Source of the DNA: Pseudisothecium myosuroides
Taxonomy: Eukaryota; Streptophyta; Bryopsida; Hypnales; Lembophyllaceae
NCBI GenBank assembly: GCA_951799445.1
Contig: OX637287.1
Span: forward strand, 44,483,724 to 44,547,723
Length of the DNA: 64,000 nucleotides
Direction of reading: 5' to 3'
The stretch's first letter is position 1; every line of letters starts with the position of its first letter. Positions 13,043 through 24,404 of this stretch are shown piece after piece. The translations under genes were made by a program, and so were the position numbers. The notes under the pieces were generated by a model that was given only the letters and a program-made list of their open reading frames with translations, was not told the DNA's origin and did no database searches.

Positions 13043-13616
13043 CATGAGCCTTCCATTGCGTCCGAAGCTCCGTCATCTCCAAGTCTGCCAATGCTTCCAT
13101 TTGATGGTGCTACTGCGAGAGAAGCTGATGATTCTTTTGAGGCTCTTTCTTGTTTCGACAGCATGCCTGCTGAGCTTTTTTTATGATCTCGGGTTGCCAA
13201 ATCTTGCGGATCACTAATCGAGCGTCGTCTCCTACCGAATGCAATAGCAAGGATTTGTGCAGCTCCCAAGTTTACCAGAAGTCGGAGCTGTAGCAGGGGG
13301 TATTGAGCAGGATTCAGAGCGTGAATTGGATCCTAGCCCCAGTTTTCCACAAGGGATCTTGCGGATGCAGGCATAGACAATATTGATGGAAGGGTCTTCC
13401 TCCAACAAAGTGACGCGGTTCTTTAGCAGCTGTTGCTTTGCTGGAGGGTAATGCGCGACAATTTGTAGACTTGGATCATCAAGTAAATGCGTACTAGATT
13501 CAAATTTCAAAGCTGCATAAGAGAAGTAGCGATTGCATATTCAAAATGAGAGTTTGAAATGTAGGTTGCAACAAGTGGCCAAATCTCAAGTTGCAACCTG
13601 GACTGGAGTTATGATT
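13043..13616 (+). pseudogene. AP2-like module gene, copy A: 5'-truncated remnant (left part)
   Basis: The sequence matches the 3' third of the intact gene at 57261-59051, starting at the Ala/Ser/Pro-rich region (APSSPSLPMLPFDGA) and running through the coiled-coil region to the TATGATT that precedes the copia LTR. The N-terminal two thirds, including the AP2-like segment, are missing. Several indels and stops break the frame (for example the ORF ends at 13184, where copies B and C stay open). The remainder resumes at 19858 after the retrotransposon. Not expected to be functional. Confidence 0.85.
13612..13616. repeat. Left target-site duplication of the copia element
   Basis: TGATT, identical to 19853-19857. 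In the related gene copies this position reads as one uninterrupted ATGATTGACATTCA (compare 43688), which supports the junction. Confidence 0.95.
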
Positions 13617-13814
13617 TATTAACCCCAACGTTTATCACTGTTAGGTTTTCCTCCTAGATGAGTTACATCCAAGTATTAGGGTTAGCCTAATCTCTATTAG
13701 CTAATTAGGTTGGGATTAGTGTATTTAAGCAGGGACTAAACCCTGTCCTTAATCCTCTTGAACCTGAGAGTGTTCCTACTCTCCTTTAGTTGTTTGAATG
13801 CGATTATCCCAACA
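13617..13814 (+). repeat. 5' LTR of the copia element
   Basis: 198 bp, starting TATTAACCCCAACG and ending CCCAACA. A TATTTAA box near 13722 may drive transcription. The first dinucleotide is TA rather than the canonical TG in both LTRs. Confidence 0.95.
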
Positions 13815-13826
13815 TGGTATCAGAGC
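13815..13826 (+). promoter_or_regulatory. Primer-binding site for initiator methionine tRNA
   Basis: TGGTATCAGAGC immediately follows the LTR; it is complementary to the 3' end of plant tRNA-iMet, the usual primer of plant copia elements. Confidence 0.97.
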
Positions 13827-13973
13827 GTATCTAGGATCCTAGAACTATTCATCAAGCAGTCATAGACACTTGAGTGAAGAAAGAAAAACGGTCACATTCC
13901 TTGCATTATTTATTGTTTACAGCCGCACTGAAGGTGGTGTTAGTACAGTTACAGAACCATAGGGTTCGCAAAG

Positions 13974-14939
13974 ATGGATCCAATCGTCAGAGACGTTCCG
14001 GAGTCCATGAAACTCGCAGGTCCATCAAGCTACATCTTGTGGAGTTATAAAGTAAAAATGATTCTTATGCAAGAGGGGTTATGGAAATTCATAGAACCTT
14101 CGATTCACGATTCACCTATTGTCGATCACGTCAGCAATGCCACTAGTGGCACCAACGCCGATCTCGCGACCCCACCAACGACTCAGCCCGCAGTCAACAC
14201 GACCATCGTACCTGATACAACAAAGGAGGCGGAGCTTCGCTTCCGCGCTAGCAGAATCATCATATTGCTGGTACGGGACTCAATTCTACTCAGTGTTATT
14301 CATTTGACTGAACCGCAACAAATCTGGATGCGCCTTTGTACTATGTGTGATGTACGCAGTAGCTTTAGACGCCTATCACTCAAAGAACAATTTTATTCGC
14401 TCAAATTAGCTAAAGGCAAGGGGGTAGGAGACCACTTACAGTATATAAATCTGATCGTGACACAACTTGCGAATTTAGGCATACAAACCTCTAATGAAGA
14501 CCTCGTAGATTTGACCTTGAATAGTTTACCACGTAGCTGGGCCACGTTCAAGCAAATTCAAAAGGGTCGAGAACGACTGCCTCTATTTTCAGAATTAGAG
14601 GGTCTTCTTCTTCAGGAAGAACACAGCAGATCCTTAGACTCCCAACGTGAAACCATAGAGGAAGTTAACTTTGCCAGGCATACACGGGACAGCTATTACC
14701 ATGGGGGGCAACAAAGTCGCGGTCGTTCTAACTCCAGTAGAGGACCCGCCACGCCACGAACCAACTCTCGCCCGGCGCCATCTTCTCAGCGCAGCGACAT
14801 CCGTCCACCGATTTTCTGCCACAAATGTGGAAAGCCAGGTCATCTAGCCCGGGATTGTGCTTGCATCACATTGGAGGAGTGCATAAAGGCTATGCAATTG
14901 CAACTTTCCACCATGCCACCATCCAGATCAGCCCAATAA
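13974..14939 (+). pseudogene. copia Gag, ended by a premature stop
   Basis: Nucleocapsid/capsid part of the polyprotein, 321 residues as read. The ATG at 13974 starts MDPIVRDVPESMKLAG, and a UBN2-like capsid region follows with conserved tryptophans (LWSYKVKMI, LWKFIEP). A basic Arg/Ser region precedes a CCHC zinc knuckle at about residues 282-295 (CHKCGKPGHLARDC). The TAA at 14937 looks like a CAA to TAA change: the same frame runs on through an acidic stretch into the protease, so gag and pol were originally one ORF. Confidence 0.93.
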
Positions 14940-17900
14940 GTCAACTTGGCACAAGCGGACAGAGATGATGATGGTTCCGACTCCACTCTACAAATTCAAA
15001 CCTACATTGAAGCTTTCCATAGTGATCAAGACGAAGAACCAGAAGTCACCGACTCACCTCTCCAAGACGCAAACGCCTGCATCACTTCCGCTCCAACTGA
15101 AGACGACTAGTTCCTCGACTCCGGCGCGTCATCTCACGTCACAGGCAACTTCACACTTCTTAGTGATATTAGTCCCTCTACCATCCCCAATATCAGAACC
15201 GCCGGAGGGCAACTCATGCCTATAGCCGGGCAGGGCACTGTAAGATTGGTTGATCCATCAGGAGCAATAAAGGACGTTCATCGTGTTCTTTACGTACTTG
15301 GAGTCAAGACCAACTTATTTTCAGTCGGGAAACTTACTGATCTAGGTCATTGAGTCTTATTTGAAGCTCGATCCTGCTTCATTTTTAACAGAGACCAAGC
15401 CACATCCATATTTCTTCACGGTCTTCGCGACCCTAGCAATAATCTGTATCGTGTTATTACCCACCCCCCGGTTAGTTCCCCAGGACAACCACCCACACCA
15501 TCCGTGTACAATATTACTGATATCAGCTCTTCTGTTCAAACTTACCTTGAACCCGCTCTCACAGCCATCCCCATCTCTTGTCCATCATCTGATATAGGTC
15601 GATCCCAGCCAACCTGCACAGCTGATACCCACTTGTGGCATCGCCGCGTGGGTCACTTAAACTATCAGTCGTTATACCATCTAGCTACCAAAGATCTCGT
15701 AGTTGGTTTACCCCGCCTCCCTCTCCTAAAACATGTCTGTGCATCTTGTATGCTCGGCAAGCTCCCTGTAGATCGAATTCCAAAAAAACGGACGACTTAC
15801 ACTACCAGACCTCTCCAGCTAATACATAACGACATCTGCGGTCCTATAACCATAAAATCCCGAAATGGCAATCGGTATATACTGACCTTCATTGACGACT
15901 TCACCCACAAGACTTGGTTATACTTTCTCGAAGAAAAGTCTCAAACCCTTGACCATTTCAAGATCTTCCGTGCCCTGGTAGAGACCCCCCATCTCAAGAT
16001 CGACACATTGAGAAGCGACCGAGGAGGCGAGTATGTTTCAAATTCATTTATATCTTATTGTACAACTCACGGCATCAAACGGCAACTTACAACGGGTTAC
16101 TCACCACATCAAAGGGCATTGCAGAACGGAAAAATCAGACATTATTGGAAGGTATTAGGAGCGTTGTCACTGGCACAAAGATCCCTAAACCATTGTGGGA
16201 GGAACTGGCAAAGATAGTGAATTACATATAGAACAGATGCCCGACCAAAGCTCTAAAACTCAAAACCCCAGAAGAGATGTTTACTAGCCTCAAACCTCAC
16301 CTGGGACACCTGCGCGTGATCAGCTGCACTGCGTATTGTCACATCCCTGACAAGAGGCGCTAGAAACTCGACCCCAAGGCTATAGTTACCATTTTACTCG
16401 GTTATGATGAACAATCAAAGGCTTGTCGGTGTTACCACCCAGCCACCCGAAAAATCATCATCAGTCGCAACGTCCGATTCGATGAAACCCTGTTTGATGC
16501 AGCTCCTGAGATCACAAAACCACTCAAAGATCAGCTCTTCCCCAACCAATTTCTAACCCCTACACCCCCTCCTTCATCACCCTCTCTATCTCCCTCCGTG
16601 ACTTCCCCGAATACTTTTCCCATCTCGCCATTACCCTCTCACACTCCTCCCTCCTCTTTTCCACCCGCAGCTCCTCAACCAGTTGCTGACTTACAACAAC
16701 CATCCCTTGATCCTCCATCCCTTCCCACCAGCACCTCACCTGTACCCGCTGCATCTGCTCCGAACCCTGATCTTGCGACACCTGCTCCGAATTCTCATCA
16801 CATGGCACCTCGACGCTCAGCTCGACCCCGTACACAGAACATACGGCTTGGAGGTTACGAGCTCTGCTTATCCACGACCGACTTCGACATTTGCCAAATC
16901 AAATCAGTTGCTGCACAAGTCGCTCCTGTGGAACCAGATCAAGCACACATCACATTCAAGCAAGCAAAAATCGACCCTGGATGGCGCCTTGCCATGCAAG
17001 AGGAAATGAATTCGATATGGAAGAATAACACCTGGGAGTTGGAGCCGTTACCACCTGACAAGCGAGCAATCACATGTAAGTGGGTCTTCAAATTGAAGCC
17101 TGGTCCACCCGGCCAACCTCCAATCAAGAAGGCACGCCTCGTAGCGCGCGGTTTTGAGCAGCGAGAAGGGATAGACTTCACCAAAACATTCGCTCCGGTA
17201 ATTAAATGGGCAACGCTCCGCACGGCAATCGCACTTACTGCAGCTGAAAGGTGGGACATCCATCACGTGGATGTCCGGACAGCGTTCCTGCATGGCATGT
17301 TAAAGGAAAGAATATACATGACTCAACCACCAGGATTTCGAGTACACGGCAAAGACACCCTTGTATGCAGATTATTCAAGTCCATGTATGGAATCAAGTA
17401 GTCACCACGCACCTGGTATGACCCTATTGACACAGCCCTACAAAATATTGGCATGATCAGGAGCAAATCAGATGGTAACTTATACTACATGCATCAAGCT
17501 GGCAACACTCTGATTTTAATGTTATATGTCGATGATCTATTTATAACAGGGAGCTCATCGGCACTGATTTCATGGCTCAAGAACTTTCTTCACAAAGAAT
17601 TTGAGATGACTAACTTGGGGCGGATTCGACGCTATTTAGGAATCTCTTTTGAGCACACTATACTTGGCATCTTCATACACCAAGCTGCGTATACAAAATC
17701 AATCTTAGAAGAATTCGGCATGGCTACATGCAAACCTGCATCGACCCCATTTCCTGAAGGTACTGTACTCATCACCGATATGAAATCTCTAGAGACGAAC
17801 ACCACGTATTATTGTAGACTAGTAAGGAAACTGATTTTTCTAACTATTACAAGACCTGATATCGCTTACTCAGTAAGCAAACTCAGTAGTTACATGGCAC

Positions 17901-18511
17901 ATCCCCAGGAGGCACACCTCGAAGCGGCAAAAAATCTACTTCGCTACCTACAGGGCACTTAGGATCATAGAATTCTATATCGCTCCGGGACCTCTCAGTC
18001 TATCCAGGGGTACACAGACGCTGACTGAGGGGCTTGTCCTGAAACCAGGAGATCCATAGGCGCATACATTTATACCTTAGCAGGCGGGCCGATCACCTGG
18101 CAAAGTAAAAGGCAGTTGACAATATCCCGATCCTCCACAGAATCTGAATACAGAGCGCTCAGTGACGGAGCTCAAGAGGCGGTGTGGCTGAACCGTCTTC
18201 TTCAGGAACTCCGGCAACCTGCACCTGCCATCTCAACAGCTCACAACAAGCCAAACCCACGAATTATCCTTCATTGTGAAAACCAGGGAGCAATTAAGCT
18301 ATCACACAACCCGGTGTTCCACGCGTGCTCAAAACATATCGAAATCCACTACCATTTTATCAGAGAACGAGTCTTGGAAGGTGAAATTGACATTCAATAT
18401 ATTAGCACCAGTCTGCAGCCAGCAGACGCCCTTACAAAGCCCTTAGGGCGGGTGAAGTTCCAACAACACCGAGAGACTTTAGGATTACACAGCCTCAGAA
18501 CCTTTCTATAG
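14940..18511 (+). pseudogene. copia Pol: protease, integrase, reverse transcriptase, RNase H (broken)
   Basis: Protease active site FLDSGASSHVTG lies near 15111. The GAG-pre-integrase zinc region (HLWHRRVGH...CASCMLGK) is at 15635-15770. The integrase core shows HNDICGPI, then LRSDRGGEY near 16011, and after a single-nucleotide loss near 16108 the catalytic glutamate in AERKN. RT spans about 16900-17900 with the active site LYVDDL near 17527 and the tail YGIK..SPRTWY. RNase H shows YTDAD at 18020, STESEYRALS, ENQGAIKLSHNPV and KHIEI. In-frame stops at 15108, 15351, 16229, 16361, 17399, 17960 and 18026 each look like one C-to-T or G-to-A change (for example TGG to TAG before LDSGA, TGG to TGA after YTDAD). 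The final stop is at 18509. Confidence 0.95.
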
Positions 18512-18548
18512 CACCATTCTCTCCACCCCGATAGTCATACTCTAAACC

Positions 18549-19004
18549 CTAGAATATCGTAGGCTGAAACAAGTACTCCTCCGCCTCTGCTAGGGACTTG
18601 AAACTTTTAAACTCCGATCCTTTAAACCCGACAACTTCTCTAGCACAATCCGCCCACGAGAAGTACAGCCCTGGAGTTTTACCCTGCCTCATTGCATAAA
18701 ACTTAGGGTTGCCTAACATAGCACCCCGCAGCTTCAAGTCGGCCCCTATCCTTCGCGCACCATCTCACACCAATTCATCCGGCGCTTCCACAAACACGGG
18801 TACCACAACGACCTCTTCTTCCACAACGTCCTCCTCCAGCGTTCGCTCTCCAATCCATGCATCCACCACACCGAAGCACCATTCAGACAGTCGCGCGACA
18901 AACGTGAACCAAATCCATACCAACAAACCGACGAGCGTCATCAACGACGCGCCTCCGATGCACTCTCTGATCACCCGCAGTCTACCTCGCTCAACGCGCA
19001 CCAT
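18549..19004 (-). pseudogene. Antisense ORF inside the copia element with RNase H1 hybrid-binding (viroplasmin-type) domain
   Basis: This lies on the strand opposite to gag-pol, between RNase H and the 3' LTR. Reading from the ATG at 19004, a basic N-terminus is followed by a hydrophobic, membrane-like segment (LMTLVGLLVWIWFTFVA) and an acidic run (EEDVVEEEVVVV). A single TGA at 18765 interrupts the frame. The same frame then continues, with a possible fresh ATG at 18719, into KFYAMRQGKTPGLYFSW, a VVGFKGSEFKSF core and SLAEAEEYL. These are the hallmarks of the hybrid-binding domain of RNase H1, also found in caulimovirus inclusion-body protein. From 18719 the ORF is 56 aa and still open. The family binds RNA:DNA hybrids or dsRNA; a role for this ORF is unknown. 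The TGA could be a decayed CGA. Confidence 0.82.
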
Positions 19005-19073
19005 CACGACAATCAGCTTCTGCAAATCCCTCGAGCTTCTCAGAACAGGTTAAAATTAGACTAAGCAATCTCT

Positions 19074-19085
19074 GATTGAGGGGGG
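19074..19085 (+). promoter_or_regulatory. Polypurine tract of the copia element
   Basis: GATTGAGGGGGG directly precedes the 3' LTR, the expected place for the plus-strand primer. Confidence 0.85.
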
Positions 19086-19278
19086 TATTAACCCCAACGT
19101 TTATCACTGTTAGGTTTTCCTCCTAGATGAGTTACATCTAGGTATTAGAGTTAGCCTAATCTCTGTTAGCTAATTAGGTTAGGATTAGTGTATTTAAGCA
19201 GGGACTAAACCTTGTCCTTAGTCCTCTTGAACCTGAGAGTGTTCCTACTCTCCTTTAGTTGTTAGAATGTGACAATCT

Positions 19279-19840
19279 ACTGAAAAGAGGTTGTCAAGCA
19301 GTTTTTTGTGTTTCGCCTATTACAAGTTTTGCTCCTCCAATATCCCCCCTTCCTTTTGGAAATCATGAACCGTTGGATTCTTTTTAAAAAAACTCCTACC
19401 CCCCTCAACAAAAAATCAAGAGCCATTGGATGGGGGGGGAAAAAATTCCACCCCCCCTCAACAAAAAATCAGGAGCCATTGGATCTAGATTCAGATCTGG
19501 ATACGGATACGGATACGAGCACACATACAAATATATATACGGGTGGCAAAATACATATACGTAAAAATACATATACGGCAGAATACAGATTTATCCCATA
19601 ATATTTGCATCTCCCCACCACCCCTGAAAATTACAAGAAGGGAGGAAGAGGGTCGGGGGATGGGCTGGAAAAAAAAATTAGTTTTTAATTCACCCCCCCC
19701 TCCCCTCCAAAATTAAAATTTTAAAATTTTTTGGGAGGGGGGGGGGTGAATTAAAAACTAAATTTTTTGAAAATTAAGTTTCTTTGTCATGGTGCATAGT
19801 TTGTCACTATGCACCATGAAGTGGCTGTAACAGCCAGTAT
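19279..19840. mobile_element. 562-bp element nested in the 3' LTR
   Basis: It is flanked by a 7-bp duplication ACAATCT (19272-19278 and 19841-19847); removing it restores the LTR end. Termini are ACTG and CAGT(AT), so any TIR is very short. Inside are runs of GGATAC-like repeats (19495-19580), a near-perfect hairpin at 19673-19768 built on C-rich and G-rich arms, and a second small hairpin (TGGTGCATAG...CTATGCACCA, 19789-19815). No ORF of note. The 7-8 bp duplication is compatible with a hAT-like MITE, but the family is not established. Confidence 0.8.
19673..19768. repeat. C-rich/G-rich hairpin
   Basis: Inverted arms TAGTTTTTAATTCACCCCCC and its complement flank an A/T-only loop of about 20 bp. 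It can form a stem of roughly 40 bp and lies inside the nested element. Confidence 0.85.
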
Positions 19841-19857
19841 ACAATCTCAACATGATT

Positions 19858-20140
19858 GACATTCAACAGAGGGATCGACGGATTTTGGTTTCGTAAAGTA
19901 AAATTGAAACCATCTGTTTTTGAGAGCCATGTTACTTAGTGTTTCTTTTTGAGTTTGAGTAGATTCTTCTATTACATTTATTTTTTTGTGCATATGAAAG
20001 AGATTTCAGTATGTGTAGATGATAACATTGTGATATTAACTAAGGAAATCAATCACTTTGTGAACTTAAGATGGAGGAGTCAGATAATACAAGTGGATAA
20101 CTTCAGCTGGAGCAATTCCATTAAAATAGCGAGGTGGACC
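19858..20140 (+). pseudogene. AP2-like module gene, copy A: right part and 3' flank
   Basis: Directly after the right target-site copy of the copia element, ACATTCAACAGAGGGAT resumes the match to the end of the intact gene; its stop TGA has become CGA here. The 3'-flank similarity to copy C continues to about 20140. Confidence 0.8.
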
Positions 20141-20394
20141 TTCCAGAGAGGAAGCAAATGACACGATGTAGAGAGTCAGGAGGGCGAGGGGGAGAGGATA
20201 TCCTAGCTTAGCAGTGCACAATATTGTAGCAGTGCACAGTGTTGTGGATGAATTGTAATTTGCATATTACATTGCATATCTATCAGCATAGCAAGTAAAT
20301 ATAAATATCAAAATTGCACCTGAAATACCGCCAGTTTAAGGAATTTGAGGTTTGAATTTTTGCATTGGATCTTCCCAAACACGCTATAATTGTT

Positions 20395-22170
20395 GTAAAT
20401 TGCTGCAGTGCATCAGTGTCCAAATAGAATGAGTATGCTGTTAGTATGACGTCTTGCTTCAGAAATCAATATCCAACTAAATGTACCATCTTCAGCCTCT
20501 TCATTAGGTCGAGGTTGCAATCGAATAAAATGGAGCTCATTGACATGAACACTTCCACTGGGAGCACCTTTCAGAAGCTCAACTTCACGCTTCAATTCTT
20601 TGGTCTGCTGCTGTTGGAGACTTCACAAGCAGATCTGATGTGTAGATCTTTGAGCAGAAACTGGTAACTAGCAGTGAGTGTGTCACGCCTGTCTTGTTAC
20701 AGTGGACTCAGGATGGGCTGATTTAAAGGAAACTCATTGTAGCGAGAATCGTGCATGAACTGCTGCAGATAGTACCAGCTTCGTTTCCCAGTCCCCACTT
20801 GCAGAACACTGCAGCACCAACTTCTGATCGAGCTCTCAAATTGAATTGTACCGTTTGAGAGAAATTGTTGGCCGGTCAGTTGGAGACTTTGATCGTGGAG
20901 AGTAACGTCAATTTTATTAAATGGCACGATTCCGATTCCAAAAAATGTGACATATATGTATATAAAGGTCTAAAATCTAGGACAGACATGGATTTATGAT
21001 TCAAAACACGCATTCTGAAAGGTGCCAAAGTATTGGATTACCGCCAATTTAATGAAATTGAGGTTGAGTGGAACTGCAGAGTATTGAGCAACCTTGGTTG
21101 GCAAAAAAATGTGATGGTTCAAGATGAAAGGAAGCCAAGTCTATTGAGGCAGCTTGAGTTCTGATTGATAATAAAAGCTTCAAGTTCTATGTTTTCCAGT
21201 GCAACATCTTCTGGATCCTCACGTAAGAACTCTCCATCTCCGTCACATAGGGCATTGGGCTGAGCTGTGGTGAAGCATCTTTCCACTCTGAATCTCCATT
21301 TAGTTAAACGAGTGGTATTCCAACACTTTGGCACATTTCAGGACGCGCCACCTGAAACTTAAATCCATTTACCTGTCCTAGCTTGTGGCCTGAATTAGAC
21401 CTTTGTGAAGATATACTGTATGTCTCAATTTTGCACGCCAGAATCGAGCCAATTTCAAGAAATTGCGGTCTCTGTTTGCTGTGATAAAGCTCCGTTGAAA
21501 ATATTTAGACTCCTGGATGATGGCTCAGCACCCAAGCTTGATAGTTTCCCCTCCACATTGAGGTCCTTGGCAACACGCCCATCAGCACATTGAATTGTCA
21601 GTACAAGTGGAAACAGTGTTTAAACGACAACTAAATGTTTCTCATTTGACAAGTATTTCTATCTTAAAATGATTCGCACCTTTCCAGTTGCTTGTCCAGA
21701 ACCTCACATCTGTACCAATCCTAGTTTTTGAAGTTCTACAGGTGCACTTGAATGTCACAATCTTGAATGTTAGTTTTGTTGAATTGATAGAATTCCATGA
21801 CTTTGGGGTAATTTTTAGGCCCGTGCACAACCCAAAGCGGAAACATTTTAATTTGGAGCTTTGTGCATTTGAATCTGTCAAGTTTATGTCACCTAGAAGT
21901 GAGACAATTTAAAGAAATTGACAATCTTGGCACTCTGAAGTATGGAAACTTAACTGGTATGACTTGTGTATGAGTCACACCTCTCCATCTCTAGGTGCTT
22001 TGAATCTTTCATCTTCCTATCTTCATTTTAAGTTTCATGGATTGAGTTTCAATCGATTTGCAATAGATGTCTCACTGATATCTCATGAATCAAGCACTCG
22101 AGTAAGAAGACTCATCTTTAGCTCACCAAAGGACCTGAAATTTCATGCAGTGCAATGGCAAGAATTCATA
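20395..22170. repeat. Module intergenic block, copy A1, with minus-strand coding-like remnants
   Basis: This block recurs at 24985, 43900 and 59340. On the minus strand it shows stretches that read like exons: LKREVELLKGAPSGSVHVNE (20595 downwards) and GTGKRSWYYLQQFMHDSR near 20790. A further stretch matching SPMPYVTEM lies near 21250. In-frame stops and shifts separate them, so if this was a gene it is dead here. No family recognised. Confidence 0.6.
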
Positions 22171-22204
22171 AAACAACACCATCTCCAATGGACACAAAAT
22201 CATA

Positions 22205-22753
22205 CTACCTCCGTCCCAAAATGATCTTCTTGTTGGACAAAATATTCCAGATTAAGGCTTAAAATAACATTTTAAAATCCCATTTCGTGCTACAAGTAGA
22301 GTTTGGTGTACTCCTAGCATCCTAGAAATTTTGAGTTTCAAAGCCCTTTTCATAGTGTAGTTTTGGGCTATTAAAAAGTAGAGTTTTTTGGACATTTTCA
22401 AGGATTGCTGAGCCTAAGTTTGTCATATTGTAGGCATTCAATATATGCCAAGCCCATATACAGCCCTTTGTTTTGCCTCCCAAAGCTTCATCTCCTTCAA
22501 TTGGATAATATTCAAAGAGATGCAAAAAATAAGAACAAATAATGTTGATTGACTCCATTAATCATTTCATTTGTCTTTTGATTGATGATTGCATGGATGA
22601 AAGGGGAACTACTACTTGGAGTTGTTTTATTTATCTCTAATAGCAATCAAAAGCCAAATTTGACCAATTCACAACTTCACAAAGTGCAACAGGAAGATCA
22701 TTTTGTGACAAAAAACAAAGGCCAACATGAAGATCATTTTGGGACGGAGAAAG
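22205..22753. mobile_element. Stowaway-like MITE, 549 bp
   Basis: Ends CTACCTCCGTCCCAAAATG and CATTTTGGGACGGAGAAAG form a TIR of about 25 bp, flanked by TA at 22203-22204 and 22754-22755. CTCCGTCCCAAAAT is the classic Stowaway (Tc1/mariner) terminus. No transposase. Sequences just outside both ends (ACACCATCTCCAATGGACAC and ACTATCTCCAAGGGACAC) resemble each other. Confidence 0.88.
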
Positions 22754-22755
22754 TA

Positions 22756-24404
22756 TAACAATACTATCTCCAAGGGACACCAATTCTTGTATGAACACTA
22801 TCAATTCACACTCTTGTATTTGTTTTTAGGTTTTAAACTAATTAAATTTCATCACTTTGATAATGAAATATGAATATTCATTTGTTTTCAAATTGTAAAT
22901 ATTAAATCCAACAAGCTTTAATTTATGATACATATATATAGAAAGTAGAGTGCCACATTTGAAGATGCAATGAAATAATTATGTCTAATTTTTGACAATT
23001 AATATTCTTTTTTTCTCATAGAATACATTTGAATATTTGAAGTGCCTATAAAACTACATTAGTTCATGTAGGAACTCTTAAATTTGTTTAAAGATTTTTC
23101 ACTAATTGTAGTTTGTGAATAATTTTTGGCATAATTTTTGACATAGTTACTTGCTTCATTTCACATTGACTTCAAAATTCTTAGCATTAATCTTTTTGCA
23201 ATATTCATGCAATATAATTGCTACATCATGTGAAATCAATACTACTGCTACTCTGATCCAGTTGTAGTATAAATGCAATATCTAAATGATGTAAATTTTT
23301 TGTTGCAATGTATATTAATAAATCATCTTTTTAGTAGTAGTATTCATGTACACACATCACATAAGTATTGCTCCAAAGTATGAGATACAATATTAAGGGC
23401 CTTGAATGCCCTTTTTAGATGTAAATTGATGACTCAAGTAGGAGGTTGTTGATGCATTTTTTTTAAATTATTAGGGGTCCATGATGGATATATGGATACA
23501 ATATTATTTCAAAGCATAACAGATAGACAAATATAGGTACACATACAAACATGATTTTACAAATACTAAGATGTATATTTGAATTTTTTTTGAATTTTTT
23601 TTCCGATGCTATTTCCTAATGTTCGGGAACTAATGGCCCTTTGCATGGCTAATTCAACTTGTAATGAAAGAATGATAATGAGTATCTAGAAAGAAAGAAG
23701 ATCATACTCTAGATATTTCCACTAGTGTGGATTAAGAGTCAATTGCCCAAGTCCACTTCTTTTCATCTTGCACCACCTGAGAAGTCTTCTAAATTCTAAA
23801 AAGAACAAAAAAAAATATGGCAATAGTAGCTACTACGTCTCCCAAAACCACTACAAGCTCTTTAGAACAACCAATGGAAGTTGAAAAGTTCTTTGAGGCA
23901 ACCAATGGGAATTGAAGTATAGGGGAGTTGTTTAAGGGGAGTCTAGGTGCCCTATGCTTTCAATTGTGATGTGAAAACTCATAGATTGTTGTGTAAAAGT
24001 CAAAATATTATACAATGACTTTGGTTGGTTTTCTCTCAAGGAAGCAAATATTATTACAACTTTTTTTTAATCATATGGACCTTCCATCTAATAAGGGAAG
24101 AAAAAGTGATGATTTGGGGCGCTTCTACCTTTATGAGGTTATAAAATATGTCTTACATTCCAAGCTTGGGAAGGATGTGATCTAATAACTTTATAAAAAC
24201 TTCCTCCCGCCCCTCAAATGGCTAATGGATGACTTTCTAGATCAATGTAGTAATGAAGAATACAAACACTAGAGAATTTTTGGACTCAAGAAGTACCCTC
24301 TAATTGTAGTATCACTGAGAAAATAAATGTTTTGTTCCAAATATACATCTAGAGTTTTACATTACAAAAGTATGAGGCCACAAGAAGGACGCAAAAGGGT
24401 TGTT
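22756..24404. other. AT-rich intergenic region
   Basis: No supported gene; short ORFs only. It separates two copies (A1 and A2) of the module block. Confidence 0.5.

Larger units (their letters stand above)
13617..19852 (+). mobile_element. Ty1/copia LTR retrotransposon, full length but decayed
   Basis: The element is bounded by a perfect 5-bp target duplication TGATT (13612-13616 and 19853-19857). Two 198-bp LTRs frame a tRNA-iMet primer site, gag, protease, integrase, reverse transcriptase, RNase H, an antisense ORF and a G-rich polypurine tract. Domain order (integrase before RT) is diagnostic for Ty1/copia. Without the nested 569 bp (562-bp element plus 7-bp duplication) it is 5667 bp. 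LTRs differ at about 12 of 198 positions, mostly transitions, so the insertion is not recent. It landed in the C-terminal end of the copy A AP2-like gene. Eight in-frame stops and one frameshift mean it cannot make its own polyprotein. Confidence 0.97.
19086..19852 (+). repeat. 3' LTR of the copia element, split by a nested insertion
   Basis: LTR sequence is 19086-19278 plus 19848-19852, together 198 bp, exactly the length of the 5' LTR. The gap is the nested element and its duplicated target. Confidence 0.93.

Noticed and set aside
12788..13186. 132-codon ORF before the copia element
   Set aside because: The first two thirds are random AT-rich sequence fused to the AP2-like remnant by chance; no protein family.
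14965..15225. Separate 86-codon ORF downstream of gag
   Set aside because: It is in the wrong frame; the true protease frame continues from gag through stops at 14937 and 15108.
18709..19053. Plus-strand Ser/Thr-rich ORF at the end of the copia element
   Set aside because: Low-complexity shadow of the antisense ORF; no start context and no motif.
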